Shown: one piece after another, positions 24,371-35,804 of the stretch
Numbering within the stretch: the stretch's first letter is position 1
Layout: every line of letters starts with the position of its first letter
Assembly (NCBI RefSeq): GCF_949628215.1
Contig: NC_134279.1
Location: forward strand, 78,175,330-78,239,329
Direction: 5' to 3'
Length of the DNA: 64,000 nucleotides
From: Phalacrocorax aristotelis
Taxonomy: Eukaryota; Chordata; Aves; Suliformes; Phalacrocoracidae
Notes under the pieces: model-generated
What the model was told of the DNA's origin: nothing
Database searches by the model: none
The model's input: the letters and a program-made list of their open reading frames with translations, nothing else
Made by a program: the position numbers and the translations under genes

Positions 24371-27300
24371 CCCGGCGAGATAAAGTCTTTGCTCCAGGCA
24401 CATCAGAAGGAGCCGGCGGAGTGGAAGCACACACATTTCACAGCTCAGCAGCCAGCCTTGGCTCAAACCACACGGGGAAAGGTTATGCATGTGAATGAGA
24501 CTGAGCGCTGCGCTGCGGGGATGGGAAATTAAACAGCGAGGGGGTGTATTTTCAAATGGGATTGTAAAATCGAAATGAGAATGGCTCTTGTTGGAACAGA
24601 CGGGTCCTGGCACCAAGATCTGTGCCAGCAAATCAGTGCCATGAAAGCTGAGGAAGAGGGAAGAGTATTTAAGAAACACTGTGTTTCAGAATTACACTGC
24701 CCACCTTGCTATGAAGGGTTGAGATTCTTCAAAGTTGTCCAGCATTTCAGAAGTAACTTTTATTTCTTTATTTAAGTTTATATATAGCAGATTCATCGTG
24801 TCTGATGCTCTCAGACTGAGACTTACTCTTTTGGCCCGATCTTCTACACAGCCTAATGCGCTTCTTTTTGGCTCTGGTCTGCCCCAACATGTGTAGCCCC
24901 AGGGCAGAGGAGAAGCTGTGCTGTACTACCCAGCAGGACCCCCTTCTTCCAGTGAGGTCTGCGAGGAAGCAAAGTGCATTTACTGCGCAGTGCTGTCTGC
25001 AGCCATGTGAGAAGGTGCATCCTGGTGAGGGTGTCTGGGGTCTCCCCACCACCTGGTCCAGAGCAGGGCTTTCAGGCATCAGCCTCACTCCTGCACAAGA
25101 GGTGGCCATGAAGATGTAATCCAGAGAGGGATCCTCTTTTTGTTTTAAAACAACAGGCCCAAGTTATAGTTTCACAGCCCTTTATTTTAGATGCAAGGCT
25201 AAACTTGACTTCCTGGGTTAGAATTGGACAGCCTGATTAAGGCAGAGGCCCCAGAGAAGCACTCAGCCTGTGTTTGTGACACAAGTGTAGCTTGTGGTCC
25301 CATTCAGCATGCTTCCCGAGGTCTATCCGGGTGAGAAGTTCAAGTTATGATAGCAGAGCCTCGGAGCAGGTCTGGGCTTTGGTTTCTGTGGCTGCTGAAG
25401 TAACGGTGCGTAAGAAAGCCATGCCCAAGGAATGGTTGTGTTCAAGACATGGTTGTTCTTAGGTGTCGCCAAATGTGGGTGTCTCCTCCTCCACTTGGAC
25501 AATGCTCTGTTTCTTCACATCTTCTGGGCTCTACAAACTGTAACGCCCTGCGATGGGGATTGCTGTTGGAGGCACGACATTGTCTTTTGGTGGTTTATCT
25601 TCTGCAATGTTTCCAGCACACAATCATCCCAGAGGTCCAGTGAAATCTTTCCCTCCCCCCATCTTCTCCCAATTACTCAGCCTAAGCCTTGCCAGCCTGC
25701 AATCATGCCAAGCAGCTTTGTGAGACACTAATGTGTTTCGTGGTTGTAGCTTGCTTGCCAGCATTTATGACATTTGGAAAGGCAGTGGTGAGTCATGCAA
25801 GACAAATGCTTAGTGCAGTCTATTTTTTAATGTATGTATATAATTAGATTTTGCAGCACAAAAGAAAACACCCCTTGTCCATCTTGTCAGGTAAACAATA
25901 AAAAAGGAAAAGAAAATTTCTTTGGCAACTTTTTTTTAGCCTGACAAGTGGTTTCGATGACAAGTTTCTTAGATGGCTTTTCCCCCCAGTGAGTTATGAA
26001 ATAATTTCAGCGCTGTTGCTAGAAATACATAATAGAGCCATGAAACAGAATTGTTGGAACCAAGTGAACAGCTATTCAAGTAGATACTGCATCCTGATAC
26101 AGTATGTAGGATATGCTGTCTGTTTTCCTCTGGTGATTTTGTCTGTGGGCCTTCAGCGCTCTCCTCCCTCTCAGGGCACTGTTCTGTGTATCGCTGTGCC
26201 CACTGGTGGGCTTTCTTTCCAAGGTCAATGAAAGCCTTTGCAATTCCCCTTGGTGGTCTCTGCAACACACCTCTAGTGTCTACTCAGTGGGACTTCTGAC
26301 TAGATTTATATTTTTCTCCTCCCTCACATCAGACATGGACTAATAGTTAACACACAGAACTCAGAGTTTTTGTTTCAGACCATGACATTGAGTCATTATG
26401 GTTTTTGGCAAGCGGCGGAGGCTTACAAAAATGTCCACTCATTTCTGAAGAGTCAGTCTGAGCATCTTCATACCTCTTGGACTTGAATTTTCTGAAGGTC
26501 TGTGAGAACTCAAAGCACACACAAGACTAAGTTACACAACCCTGCTGCAAACCTAGCCAAGGTATCCCAATCTGGATGCTGAGGAACGGAGGTGCCCATA
26601 ATTAGAGAGCACTTTGGGGAATGTCGGTCTAACTCACTGCGTTTCGGTTCATTCCTCATTAACATAAGGGTGAAAATACCAAGGCTCTTTCCTGACAATG
26701 AGTTTTTGTTTGCCAAACACGGTGATCCTCAGGTGAAAGTGCAGTGGTGTAAACCAGGGAAAGGGCTGTGCCCATGTTGAAAACCTGACCATCTGATAAC
26801 TAGGACATGCCCTTTTACAGGCAAAAACATTTTGCTTAGAAGTACCATCAAATTTCTAGAGGAATCTCCCACACAAATACAAGGCATCTGCCCAGCAGCT
26901 ACAAAGAGATAAAAAAGCCACTTCAGAGGTGTGGGCAAGCAGTTCCATTAGAATATATAGCAGATGCATGCCCACTTCAATGCCAGCTAACCAAAGCTCC
27001 CAGAGAGCCTCTTGATATGTAACAGCTGGTCCTACTATAAAAGTCATGAGTGGTTTCACGTAAACTCAGGGGTATTTTCCTACCAGACTTAGATACCTCT
27101 GTTTGAATTATAAGGTATATCTCAGGTGTAACTATGGCTGTTGGATTATCAGGCGGTGCGAAAGGACTGTGATCTGACAGTATCAGGTCTTTCTCCATGG
27201 GATACAATGCCCAAGGTCTCCTGAAGGTGTCATGAAGATGCAGCTGGAGCTGCTCACTGCGTGGAGTAATGCCTGGGTGTGACTGAAATAAAGCCACAAT

Positions 27301-30260
27301 GAGCGATCCAAATGTTGAAGAACGTTCAAGAACGGTCACCCTTGCAAGTTATGGGCGGTGCTATGCCATTTCTGTTTCCGAACATGCCTTTGCAGCTTAC
27401 AAACCTCAGACTCTACTGTAGCTTAAAGGACAATCCATAATTGAGCAGAATTTAGACACATAACTCCATATGTTAACTAACTTGGTTCGGTGCCTAGAGC
27501 CCTGCAGCTGAAGAGTGTGAGTAGAGTTATGGGGAGAGCGACCACAGGTCCTTCTGGAAACCACACTTTGCTTTTTTGTACCAACAAGAAACCCATGTAG
27601 AATAACAAAGTAAGGATTTTGAAACTCATTTTCATGAGCAACAGACTACCGGGGATACCCTGTCCTCTCAACATGAGTCACACAGGCTACATCTCAGTTC
27701 CCCTGCAAAATTGCCCCCTTTTTTGCCCTGATCTCCATCGCAGCTGTCCAGTCCTGCTCTTTGTCAGACATCACCTTTGGATCCTCAACGCCAAGAAACA
27801 CTGGGATTGATCAGCACTTGGGTGGGACTTCTATCACATTTTAGAGTTTGAGTTTTCAAGTTTTTAAATGACAGTTGCCCTTCTTCCTCTCCAGGTGGTG
27901 TCGATCCAATGACTCAAAATTGCCCCATAAGACCAAAACTACTGAGCACTTCCATAAAAACCTCCTGATGTTTACACACCATTGCCGTGCTGAGCAAGTT
28001 TAAATTTTGAGAATTGTTTTTCTTTTATTCTTTCTATAATTCTCTAACTATATATATAGTTATGTAATAAAATATCTTCCTGTCTTGAATTAATGGGTGC
28101 TGTGATAATAAATGTCTGACAAACTCTATCCCAGGCTCCAGTAATCCCTGTGGATTTCACTAGGAATGTTTTGGGGATTTCTGGTTTCCGTGAAAACCAG
28201 GAGGACCCTGATTTTTCAGCAGAATGACACAGGCTGCAGTTCAGCTACGGCACGCACAAAGTCATGGAGGTGTTTGCAGGGTTAGAAGTGTATCACTAGA
28301 AACATTACTGGAAGCCAATTGTGGAAGGCCATGGGAAGTATTCGTACCATTTGCTTTCACAATATCAATTAGATACAGTTGAGACAGGAAAAATTAGGAG
28401 TGTATATCTCCTGTACAGCCGTTGGAGAAAAGCACCACCACCTTTGGGGTCAGAGGGGCAAGTTGGAAGCAGCATGGAACGGCTGAGCTAAATGCGTGTA
28501 GCAGGCTGTAGGAGGAAGCCCTTGGTGTTCATTTTAGGGGTGAATATGTCAGGGTAGAAGGATTACAAATCCCGCTTGAAAAGAAAAATATAAATATATG
28601 GGGTCTGATGAGGGAAAATTGAAAGGCAAATTGTCAGATAGAATTCATCGAGTACAAGAAATGTCTCAGACACAACAGCACATAGATATTAAAAAAAGCA
28701 CAATCAGGGAGCACAGCAGGTATTGCGTGTCAAAGGAACTTCATTGCTTGAGCTGATGACTAACACCATTTATACAGAAATCAGGCGTAGCACGCCAATG
28801 CAACCTGACAGAAAGCACATTTCAGAGGCGGCTGCCCCTGATCCGTGGTGCTGCCGGAAAAGAACTGGTTAGCAAGTGCCTTCGGCGGCTTCTGTTCAGA
28901 AACCCTGTCCATCAGCAGAGTTATTAGAAAGCTATTTAACAGTAGAGATGACTGGAAAGTTTCACACCTGCCTAAATCAAGACAGACAGGAAATCAAATG
29001 CTCATTTCTTCCTTCTGCTGTTCATGCAGCTGCCCTAAGAACGGTGTTTGACAAGGGGCAGGACAGGCTCCCTTTAGAAAGGCAAAGGAAGAGAAAACCC
29101 AAAACCAAACCTGCCCCTCCTACAGGCCTGTTTCTTCAATGCCATGTGATTTACAGGCTGTTTTTATTTGTTATTCTCTATGCCTTTGGCAGATCTCCTT
29201 GTGCGATGGGGTTATCATATGGCATGGCAGTATCCCCACTGCTGAAGCTTTGATGTCTAAAACCCAGCAAAGAAAGTGTTTCCTTGTATCCTTCCACTTG
29301 GCAACACAACATTTGTCGGAGATCCTTCCCAGGGGTTTTACCAATGCTTTCCAGGTTGGTACCAAAGGTAAATGAAGCCTCAAAGCATTCCTGGGTATTC
29401 CACACCCTGTATCCTCTTATTTGGCAATTTAAGGAGATTTGTTGCATTCTACCTTTGGCTGTACCTCGGTGTCTGCACGAACACAACTCTACTACCGTTC
29501 AGATTTTCTGAGATCAAGCTGCTTTTGATATACAAACAACTCTGGAATGCACACTTCCTATTGCTCTTCTTGTTGACAAGATCAGAAAGTCAATTAAATT
29601 CTATTTCTCCTCACTCCCCTTTCCAGTTAACAAGGTAGATAATATAAAAACAAAACCCCAGCAACCCATGAGGCCTTTTCCTGCTTGGCAATATCCTAGA
29701 AATTCCAGCAAATATTGAATCGCGCCATGTTTTTCGATGGTTTGTGACGTGCTGACAGGTGATGTCGATCACACGTGACATTAATACGAGTGGTTGACAC
29801 GGCATTTGCAGCACTTTGTCCAAACCACTTTCTTCTTGCTGTTGTCCCTCTTGTCAGGTTTCTGGGATCGGTGCTATAGCTCTTGCAGAACTGCGAGCCT
29901 TTATTATTATCCCCCACGCTGTAAAAACTCTATTACTGGGGTCTGACAGCCTTCCTGGATTACATGAAGATAAAGCCACAGCGAGAGGAAAGCCATGATG
30001 CCTGAGCGAGGCAGAGCGATCCCCGGCGCGCCGGGACCCTCGGGCAACCCGGACGGCTCATGGTAATGATCAGTTAATGCTAATTTAGGGACAGAGGCGA
30101 GAGGTGAGTGCTTTTGGGTTTTTTGAACTATTTTTGCACTACAAGTTCAAGGAAAATTGAGGAGGAGAAAAAGCGTGCTTCAGGAAGGTTCCATCAAAGA
30201 AAAGATAAACCAACCATTATTTAAAAATACAAGGTTTTTCTTGTTTCTGTATTTTTAGAT

Positions 30261-30380
30261 ATATAATATTTTATTAAAAATCAGATAAAATATTATTATA
30301 TAATATCCTATATTATTATGTAATGATGTACTATGATATAATCTAATATATATATTTTTATATATTATATATAATTTCAT
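30261..30380. repeat. AT-rich low-complexity region
   Basis: About 120 bases consist almost only of A and T, with many ATTATATAA and TATATATAT blocks that can pair with each other. It is likely low-complexity or degenerate TA microsatellite DNA. Confidence 0.85.
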
Positions 30381-30934
30381 TTGTTGATGTTTGGTTGTCA
30401 GCACTGGAGAAATAATAGAGTTTGGTACAAACTTTTTAACAAAATCCTCAATCCATAAATTATTTTTATTATAACTTCTTCCCCTTTGTTTATTTTCCAT
30501 GGTCGGGTGCTCCTGTTTGGCTCAGTGGCAGTAACAGCGTGAGGAAGGGGGGCAGAAAGTGGCTTTAAGAGCTCAGCTGGCAAAGATGGTTGGTGAACAG
30601 CATACAGCAACTTTCCTTCAGGTTTGAAATTGTGCTTTTGATCATGAATAAAAAGTTTTGCTCAAATTTCAAGTTTTTTAAAAGCCTTTTTAAAAAAAAT
30701 GAAGTGTAAATTAGAAGATAACTTGAAACACAATAATGTTATTTTCCACAGAAGTTTCAAAACTTTTTTAGAAATACACAGAAGTTTATGTTGACTAAAT
30801 TAAATCAATCTAGACTCAGAAAATACTCTGATCCATACATTAGTCATTTCTCCACCTTTATAGAAAAAGTTTTATCCTCATTAAATGACAATACAGACAT
30901 GAGACTGTGTTTGGGTGTGATACAAAGTAATTCG

Positions 30935-30980
30935 TCCTCCCTTTCCTTCCTTCCCTTCCTTCCTTCCTTTCCTTTCATTC
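30935..30980. repeat. (CCTT)n microsatellite
   Basis: This is an imperfect polypyrimidine run of CCTT/CCCTT units, from tcctccctttccttcc to tcctttcctttcattcc. Its complement is a purine tract. Confidence 0.9.
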
Positions 30981-31499
30981 CTGGAGTGGAAAAGCATCGT
31001 TTAAAGTAAATGTTATTATTTTCAAAGGGCAATCTGCTATTTCTGAACAATAACTATTACACAGAATGCTCCGAACATGCTCATCCATCACAGTGTGATA
31101 GCTAATGGCGAACACAGGTCTGAAGCCTGAAAGGCCAATGCCCAGCCACGAGCTGAGCTGTGCCAGGAAGGGGACAGTAAATCCAGGTTTCTTTATTTTC
31201 CACCAACCCTCCTTAAGATGTTTCCTGACTCATTGAGAAAATGCTCCAAGGATATTTTTGGTGATGGGTGAAGATACAGCCCAAAACCTTAGTGACTGTC
31301 TTTGGAAAACATGTGGGAAAGGATGACTTTCTGGCAATAGCAAGTAGGAAGAGTTGATGCACTTGTGTGTGATTTCGACAAGAGCTCTGGACGAGGTTTG
31401 CACACTCCCAGCTCCCTGTGTGACACTCACCCAAGCTCTCAAAGAATCAGATTTTTATGCCTTTTCTTGCTGAGGTAATTTTCCGCCAGACCATTGAGC

Positions 31500-32530
31500 T
31501 GAATCAGCTCCCCAAGGAGCCCAAGAAGTGCCAGTCACTCCTTCAAGCCCAGACCCGCAGCTGGGAGGAGGACCTCGCCTTCCCAAGCAGCCAATTTAGC
31601 CGGGTTTCCCCCAGGGACGGGACTAAATAACCCAGTGCTCAGTTTCCAACCTGACCAGCTCTGCCCCAAAACCCAACAGCCACCATCCCATCGCACCGAG
31701 CCCGACTCAGCCTCCCCAGCAAAGCAAAGAGGGGCTGGGCAGGTAACATCTCACCAGCGCTAATGCCACCAGGTTCCTCTTAAAGTCTGGGATTTTGTAG
31801 CGTTTTGGTTTCATTTGAGCAAAGCACCGTTTTGCTTTTAGCAGCAGGGAAACCAATCCGATCGCACACCTCTTTTTTCTTTTTTTTTTTTTTTTGTTTG
31901 CTGTGTTCAGCCAGTTGGGCGGTTGCCCTGCTGGTGCAGCTGCTCTGTGTTAGGAAGGACCGGCTTGAATGCAGAAAAAAAAATAAATAAAAATTAAATG
32001 CATCATTTCCACGTGGAGCTCCAGTGCCTGGAGGAATGAAACGCCTGCGGGCTGAGAGCAGGGCTGCTCCCCAGGGCACCCCGCTGCCGGTAAGTGCCGC
32101 TGCCGGCATCCCCATCCCCATTCCCGCATCCCCCGCGACCCCCTCCCCAGGGTCCCCGTGGGCAGGACTGCCGCTGCTTGCTGCTCCCCCCGGTAGGACC
32201 CCCTCCCCCAGCAGGTTCCCCCCAGCCAGGTCCTGTACCCCCCTGACCTCCCACCCAAAGGAACCCCCCACCCACCCAAACACTGCCTCCCCTCTGAGGC
32301 AGACCTCCTGCCGGGGCAGGGTCCCCTGCTCCGGGCTGGGGCAGCGGGGGATGTGCCCTCCAGCATCGTTGGGGTTTTGCCCTCCTGGGGGACTGGAGGC
32401 TTTTCTCCCCAGGGGCTGGGGGGGTTTCACCCCCAGGGGTGGGATTTGGGACCCCAGGGCTGCGGTTTTGCACCCTAGGGGTTGGGGCTTGGGGTTTGGC
32501 ATCCCTGCTCAGTCACCCGCTTAATGCCAA
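31500..32530. promoter_or_regulatory. GC-rich block, possible promoter or 5' exon region
   Basis: GC content rises sharply compared with the flanks, and several CpGs occur around 32040-32150. A strong donor (CTGCCG|GTAAGTGC, exon end at 32089) follows an ATG (32036). If spliced to the acceptor at 35515 upstream of the receptor start, this segment would act as a 5' non-coding exon with a short upstream frame that ends near the receptor ATG. No TATA box was identified. The link to the receptor is inferred from position only. Confidence 0.3.
32368..32500. repeat. 22-24 bp G/C-rich degenerate tandem repeat
   Basis: About six degenerate units share a core of TTT followed by CCCCAGGGG, for example ctgggggggtttcaccccca followed by gggg, then tgggatttgggaccccaggg. 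The array is minisatellite-like, with runs of 4-7 G. The minus strand is open through it and would encode repeats of the P-L-G-x-K type, which I treat as a by-product of the repeat. Confidence 0.75.
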
Positions 32531-33229
32531 AGGGCACCCCCATGTTTGCAGTGTGGGTTTAACTTTGCCCTGAGTTCTACTGCTGCGATCGCTGCTCAGA
32601 GACGTGGTTCTGCAAGCCAGTGGCCGCTGCGACGTCTGTGCGGACCACGGAGGGAGGAGGCGAACGGGCCGAACAATTTATCTGCCAGGAAGTGTGGTTG
32701 CGCTGAAATCAAACTGTTCCGCAGGAGCTCATCCAGCCTGATGACATCAGTGGGGTTGTTAGAAAGAACGGTGCAGATTACCCTCTCTCCTGCCGATAAT
32801 GTGACAGCTGGAGACAGGATTTATTTATTTTCTTTTTATGGGGTGTTATCAGGATGGGAACTGTTGTCCGAGGAACATTTCCATTCAGACCGATGTACTT
32901 AAGATACCCTGTAGACTTATAGCAGCACCTGCTCAGGGACCTGCCACAGAGCTTGACGGCCAACAAACCTGCTTGTTCTCAGCGCTGGAGGAGCAGGAGA
33001 GCTTCAGGTCTCAGTCAGCAAGTCCCAGCTCCAGTGAGGAGGGGCAGAGGAGGAGCTTTCCTTCTTAATTTTTCTAGATGGCTTTAGTCATTTCTTGATT
33101 TTTCTTTTTTTCTTTTTATTTTTTAACTTGAAAGTAAGGGAACCACTAAATCCAGCAAGTAAATAGTAGTCATGGGAGGGAGCTGAGAATTTGGAAGGGT
33201 GAGTGGGTGCGCGTAACACACGATTACCT

Positions 33230-34340
33230 CGAAGGAAAAGGTCAGCGTTGCTTTTACAAAAGTCCATCCTCAGAATCGTATGGGAGCGCTTGAAAGAAGC
33301 CAGCAAATATGTGCATGAGAAGCACCTACTTGGTGTGGTCTGCTTGGATTTCTGAAAGGTTTTCAATATGGTCCCCCGTGGTGGGGGCTTTTAAGGTAAC
33401 TTAATAGTCCCGAGTCAAGAAGGAAGTTCCTTGTGTGAATAAATTCTTCTCTAAAAGGTGAAACGTGGAGAAGTGGACAGCGAGGTGCCGTGTGGAAGAG
33501 AGGTCAGCAATGCTCTTTACAGGGATAGGGGCTGGCCTATGTGGGGTTTAATAAATCTGTAACTGCAAAAGATGTGAATCATGTTGTGGTGATATTAGTA
33601 GGTGAAACAAAGCCTAATCAGGGCATGATGGATAAAGCTTTCAAGAGGCTCAGTGAGCATTAAAATGGAAGAAGAAATTCAACTGTGAAGTGATGAAGTC
33701 TGGGGAAGATGGAGAGAACCTAATTTCCTCATTTCATCCTATTTTCCTGTCTAAAGCAGTGGGCTCTGAGGTGGCTGTTACTGCGCAGGCAGGAGATCTT
33801 TGGATGGCGATAGACGGTCCTGTGGAAAGGTCAGCTTGGTGCTAAGTGCCAATCAAAAGCAGCAAACCACATTAGGGATTGTTATGGAAGGGAAGCAGGA
33901 CAAACCAGAGAACATCATTATGCCCTTATATAAATCCACAGTGCATTTATCTCTTGGAAATTGCAGTTTTGGTCCATCTCAGAGGCTCAGAAGAGCAGGG
34001 GGGATAGCCAGGAGTCCTCAATCGCTTCTGTAAGAGGAATGAGCAGGTTGGCAAAGCCTTCTCAGCCTGACCAAGAGATGATGAGGGGGCTGAGGGATGG
34101 GAGAGAGGTTAAAGAACCCACCAGTGGCATTGAGAGTGTGGGTGGGGATTGCTTGCGTGATGTCTCTTCCAGAACAAGGACCAGAGGGCATCAAGAGAAA
34201 CTAGCTGGTGGTAGGCTCAAGAGAAACAAAAAGAGCGGTTTCTTTGCATGGTACGTAGCTCTGCTGTGGAAGTTGTTGCTATAGGAGGTCATGGATGCTA
34301 AAAGTTTGCATGAGCCAAAGGGGAAGCAGGACAACTTCAT
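33230..34340 (+). mobile_element. Ancient, decayed CR1-superfamily LINE (RT and ORF2 C-terminus)
   Basis: Translated in shifting frames, this region shows ordered non-LTR retrotransposon motifs. Near 33320-33385 is L-G-V-V-C-L-D-F-stop-K-V-F-N-M-V-P, the decayed form of LDFSKAFDTVP. Near 33663 is K-W-K-K-K-F-N-C-E-V-M. Near 33908 is ENIIMPLYKSTVHLSLGNC, the decayed form of an IMPLYKSxVRPHLEYC block. Near 34170-34240 is R-T-R-G-H-Q-E-K-L-A-G-G-R-L-K-R-N-K-K-S-G-F-F. Stops and frameshifts are frequent, and no octamer tail is seen. It is older and of a different subfamily from the other CR1 copies here. Confidence 0.8.
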
Positions 34341-35054
34341 GATTTAGAAGTCCTTGAAACTATCTTTAGAGGTAATTCTGGATCAGAAGGTGCTGGAAGG
34401 AAAAACAGACATCTGGGAAATTTTGCTACATCCTGCCTTGTCCTTGTAATCCTCCTAAGGCAAAGTTTGGCACTGTGAGATAAGGCATGTTGGACTGCAT
34501 AGATGGTTATCCTGACCCATTCATAACAATTTGATGTCTGGAAATAGTTCTGTAATTTTCTTTTCCCCATAAGTTTTGTCTTTGTGTTCACATTAGCTGC
34601 CCCAGTGAACTTTGAACTGCTGGATTTTTTGCAGCGCATCATTGCCACCTTCCCAGGTAACTGTGACACCGCTTGGGCAAAACCTGGGAACTGAGCTGTG
34701 GACACAAGCATGTGAATTTCCTTGGCTGCAAAGTTATGGAGTTGGGAGCGTCCTCTCCCAGCTGGGCACAGAAGAGGACATGAGTCTGAGGTCACTGCTG
34801 CACCTGAGAAGTCTCGATTACTTGTTTACTTGCATTAAGCTGCCTGTGTGGTTGCTGACAGCTCTGCATGGCCCTTCAGACTGTAGGATGGAGCTGCCCA
34901 CCATGGTAGTAAAAAGTGCTTAACTTCAGAGCCTAAAAAAGTACCAGGGCAACCCAAGGCAGAGCACGTACTCAACAGTGGGGTTATCAAAGCAGCCAGC
35001 CTGGGCAAGCAGTCTCACCTGCTCTGTGGGTGGCAAAGATGATAATAAGAATAG

Positions 35055-35150
35055 AGAATCACAGAATGGTTTGGCTTGGAAGGGACCTTAAAAACCACGT
35101 AGTTCCAATCCCCATGTTTTGTGGACGTGGCATGCTCTTCAGTGGGATTT
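35055..35150 (-). mobile_element. CR1 LINE 3' fragment
   Basis: In minus orientation, gaatcacagaatggtttggc and ttggaagggaccttaaaaac are the complement of the CR1 3' end. The body decays after about 35145. Confidence 0.85.
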
Positions 35151-35515
35151 AGCAGAGCTGCTTTAATTTTGGATTTCAGTTGCTTGCTCTTGTTCTCTGC
35201 TCTCAGTGCTTTGCTTTTTTTTTTTTTTCCCCCTGTACCACACATCACCTCATGATGCATTTTCATTCCCAGGAGGGCTTTTAATTGCCATGAAGGACTT
35301 CAGCCAGTGCTGCATATTTATCCTCACCCTCAGGATTTCAGACACTTCTAATGGACTGATAACCATGGGACAGTGATGGCACAGACACAGCCGGGTGTGT
35401 GGATTTTTCTTGAAGTAAATGAAGCATAAACATTATTTCTGTACTTCCTTTCATAGACCTACAAGTCATGTGCATTGAAGTCCTTATTTTCTTTTCCCCC
35501 TTTCCTCTCTTTCAG

Positions 35516-35804
35516 ACTTTAACAGTGGCAAGATGCTGATGGACAAAAATGAATCTTGGTTCTCTAATTTCTCCTCTGCTGCCTCCTCCTTTGTGAAAGG
35601 CGGTGATAACTGGGCAGGGATTGGCCTCCGGGACGTGGTCATTGGGCTGATACTAACCCTCATCGACTTGATCACGCTCCTGGGAAATACAGTAGTCTTC
35701 ATCTGCCCAGTGGTGGAAAAAAGGCTGCGCACCGTCACCTATATGTTTATCATGTCCTTAGCCATGGCAGATTTCCTCGTAGCTTGTCTGGTCATGCCCT
35801 TTAG
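35516..35804 (+). CDS. 5-HT4-like receptor, first coding exon
   Basis: A strong acceptor (ctttcctctctttcag) ends at 35515, so this is not the transcript's first exon; at least one 5' exon lies upstream. The 17 bases before the ATG at 35533 contain no in-frame stop. The exon encodes the glycosylated N-terminus, helix 1 (L-L-G-N) and helix 2 (S-L-A-M-A-D-F-L-V), ending in M-P-F plus two bases at the donor GTAAGA (35805). Confidence 0.92.

Larger units (their letters stand above)
20071..33229. other. Gene-poor stretch, about 13 kb
   Basis: I found no supportable exon chain. The stretch contains a short CR1 (23.2 kb), a CRE palindrome (24.36 kb), a 16-bp perfect palindrome (28046-28061), a small CpG cluster (about 29.99-30.07 kb), AT-rich DNA (30.26-30.38 kb), a CCTT microsatellite (30.94 kb) and the GC-rich block near 32 kb. 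Open frames here are short and look random. Confidence 0.6.

Noticed and set aside
28046-28061. Perfect 16-bp palindrome AACTATATATATAGTT
   Set aside because: It is a TA-repeat core in AT-rich DNA; palindromes of this kind are common by chance and nothing nearby suggests a function.
31780-32502. 240-codon open frame on the minus strand
   Set aside because: It is explained by the GC-rich block and the G-rich tandem repeat, where stop codons are rare. It also crosses a poly-A/T tract giving a Lys run, with no recognisable domain.
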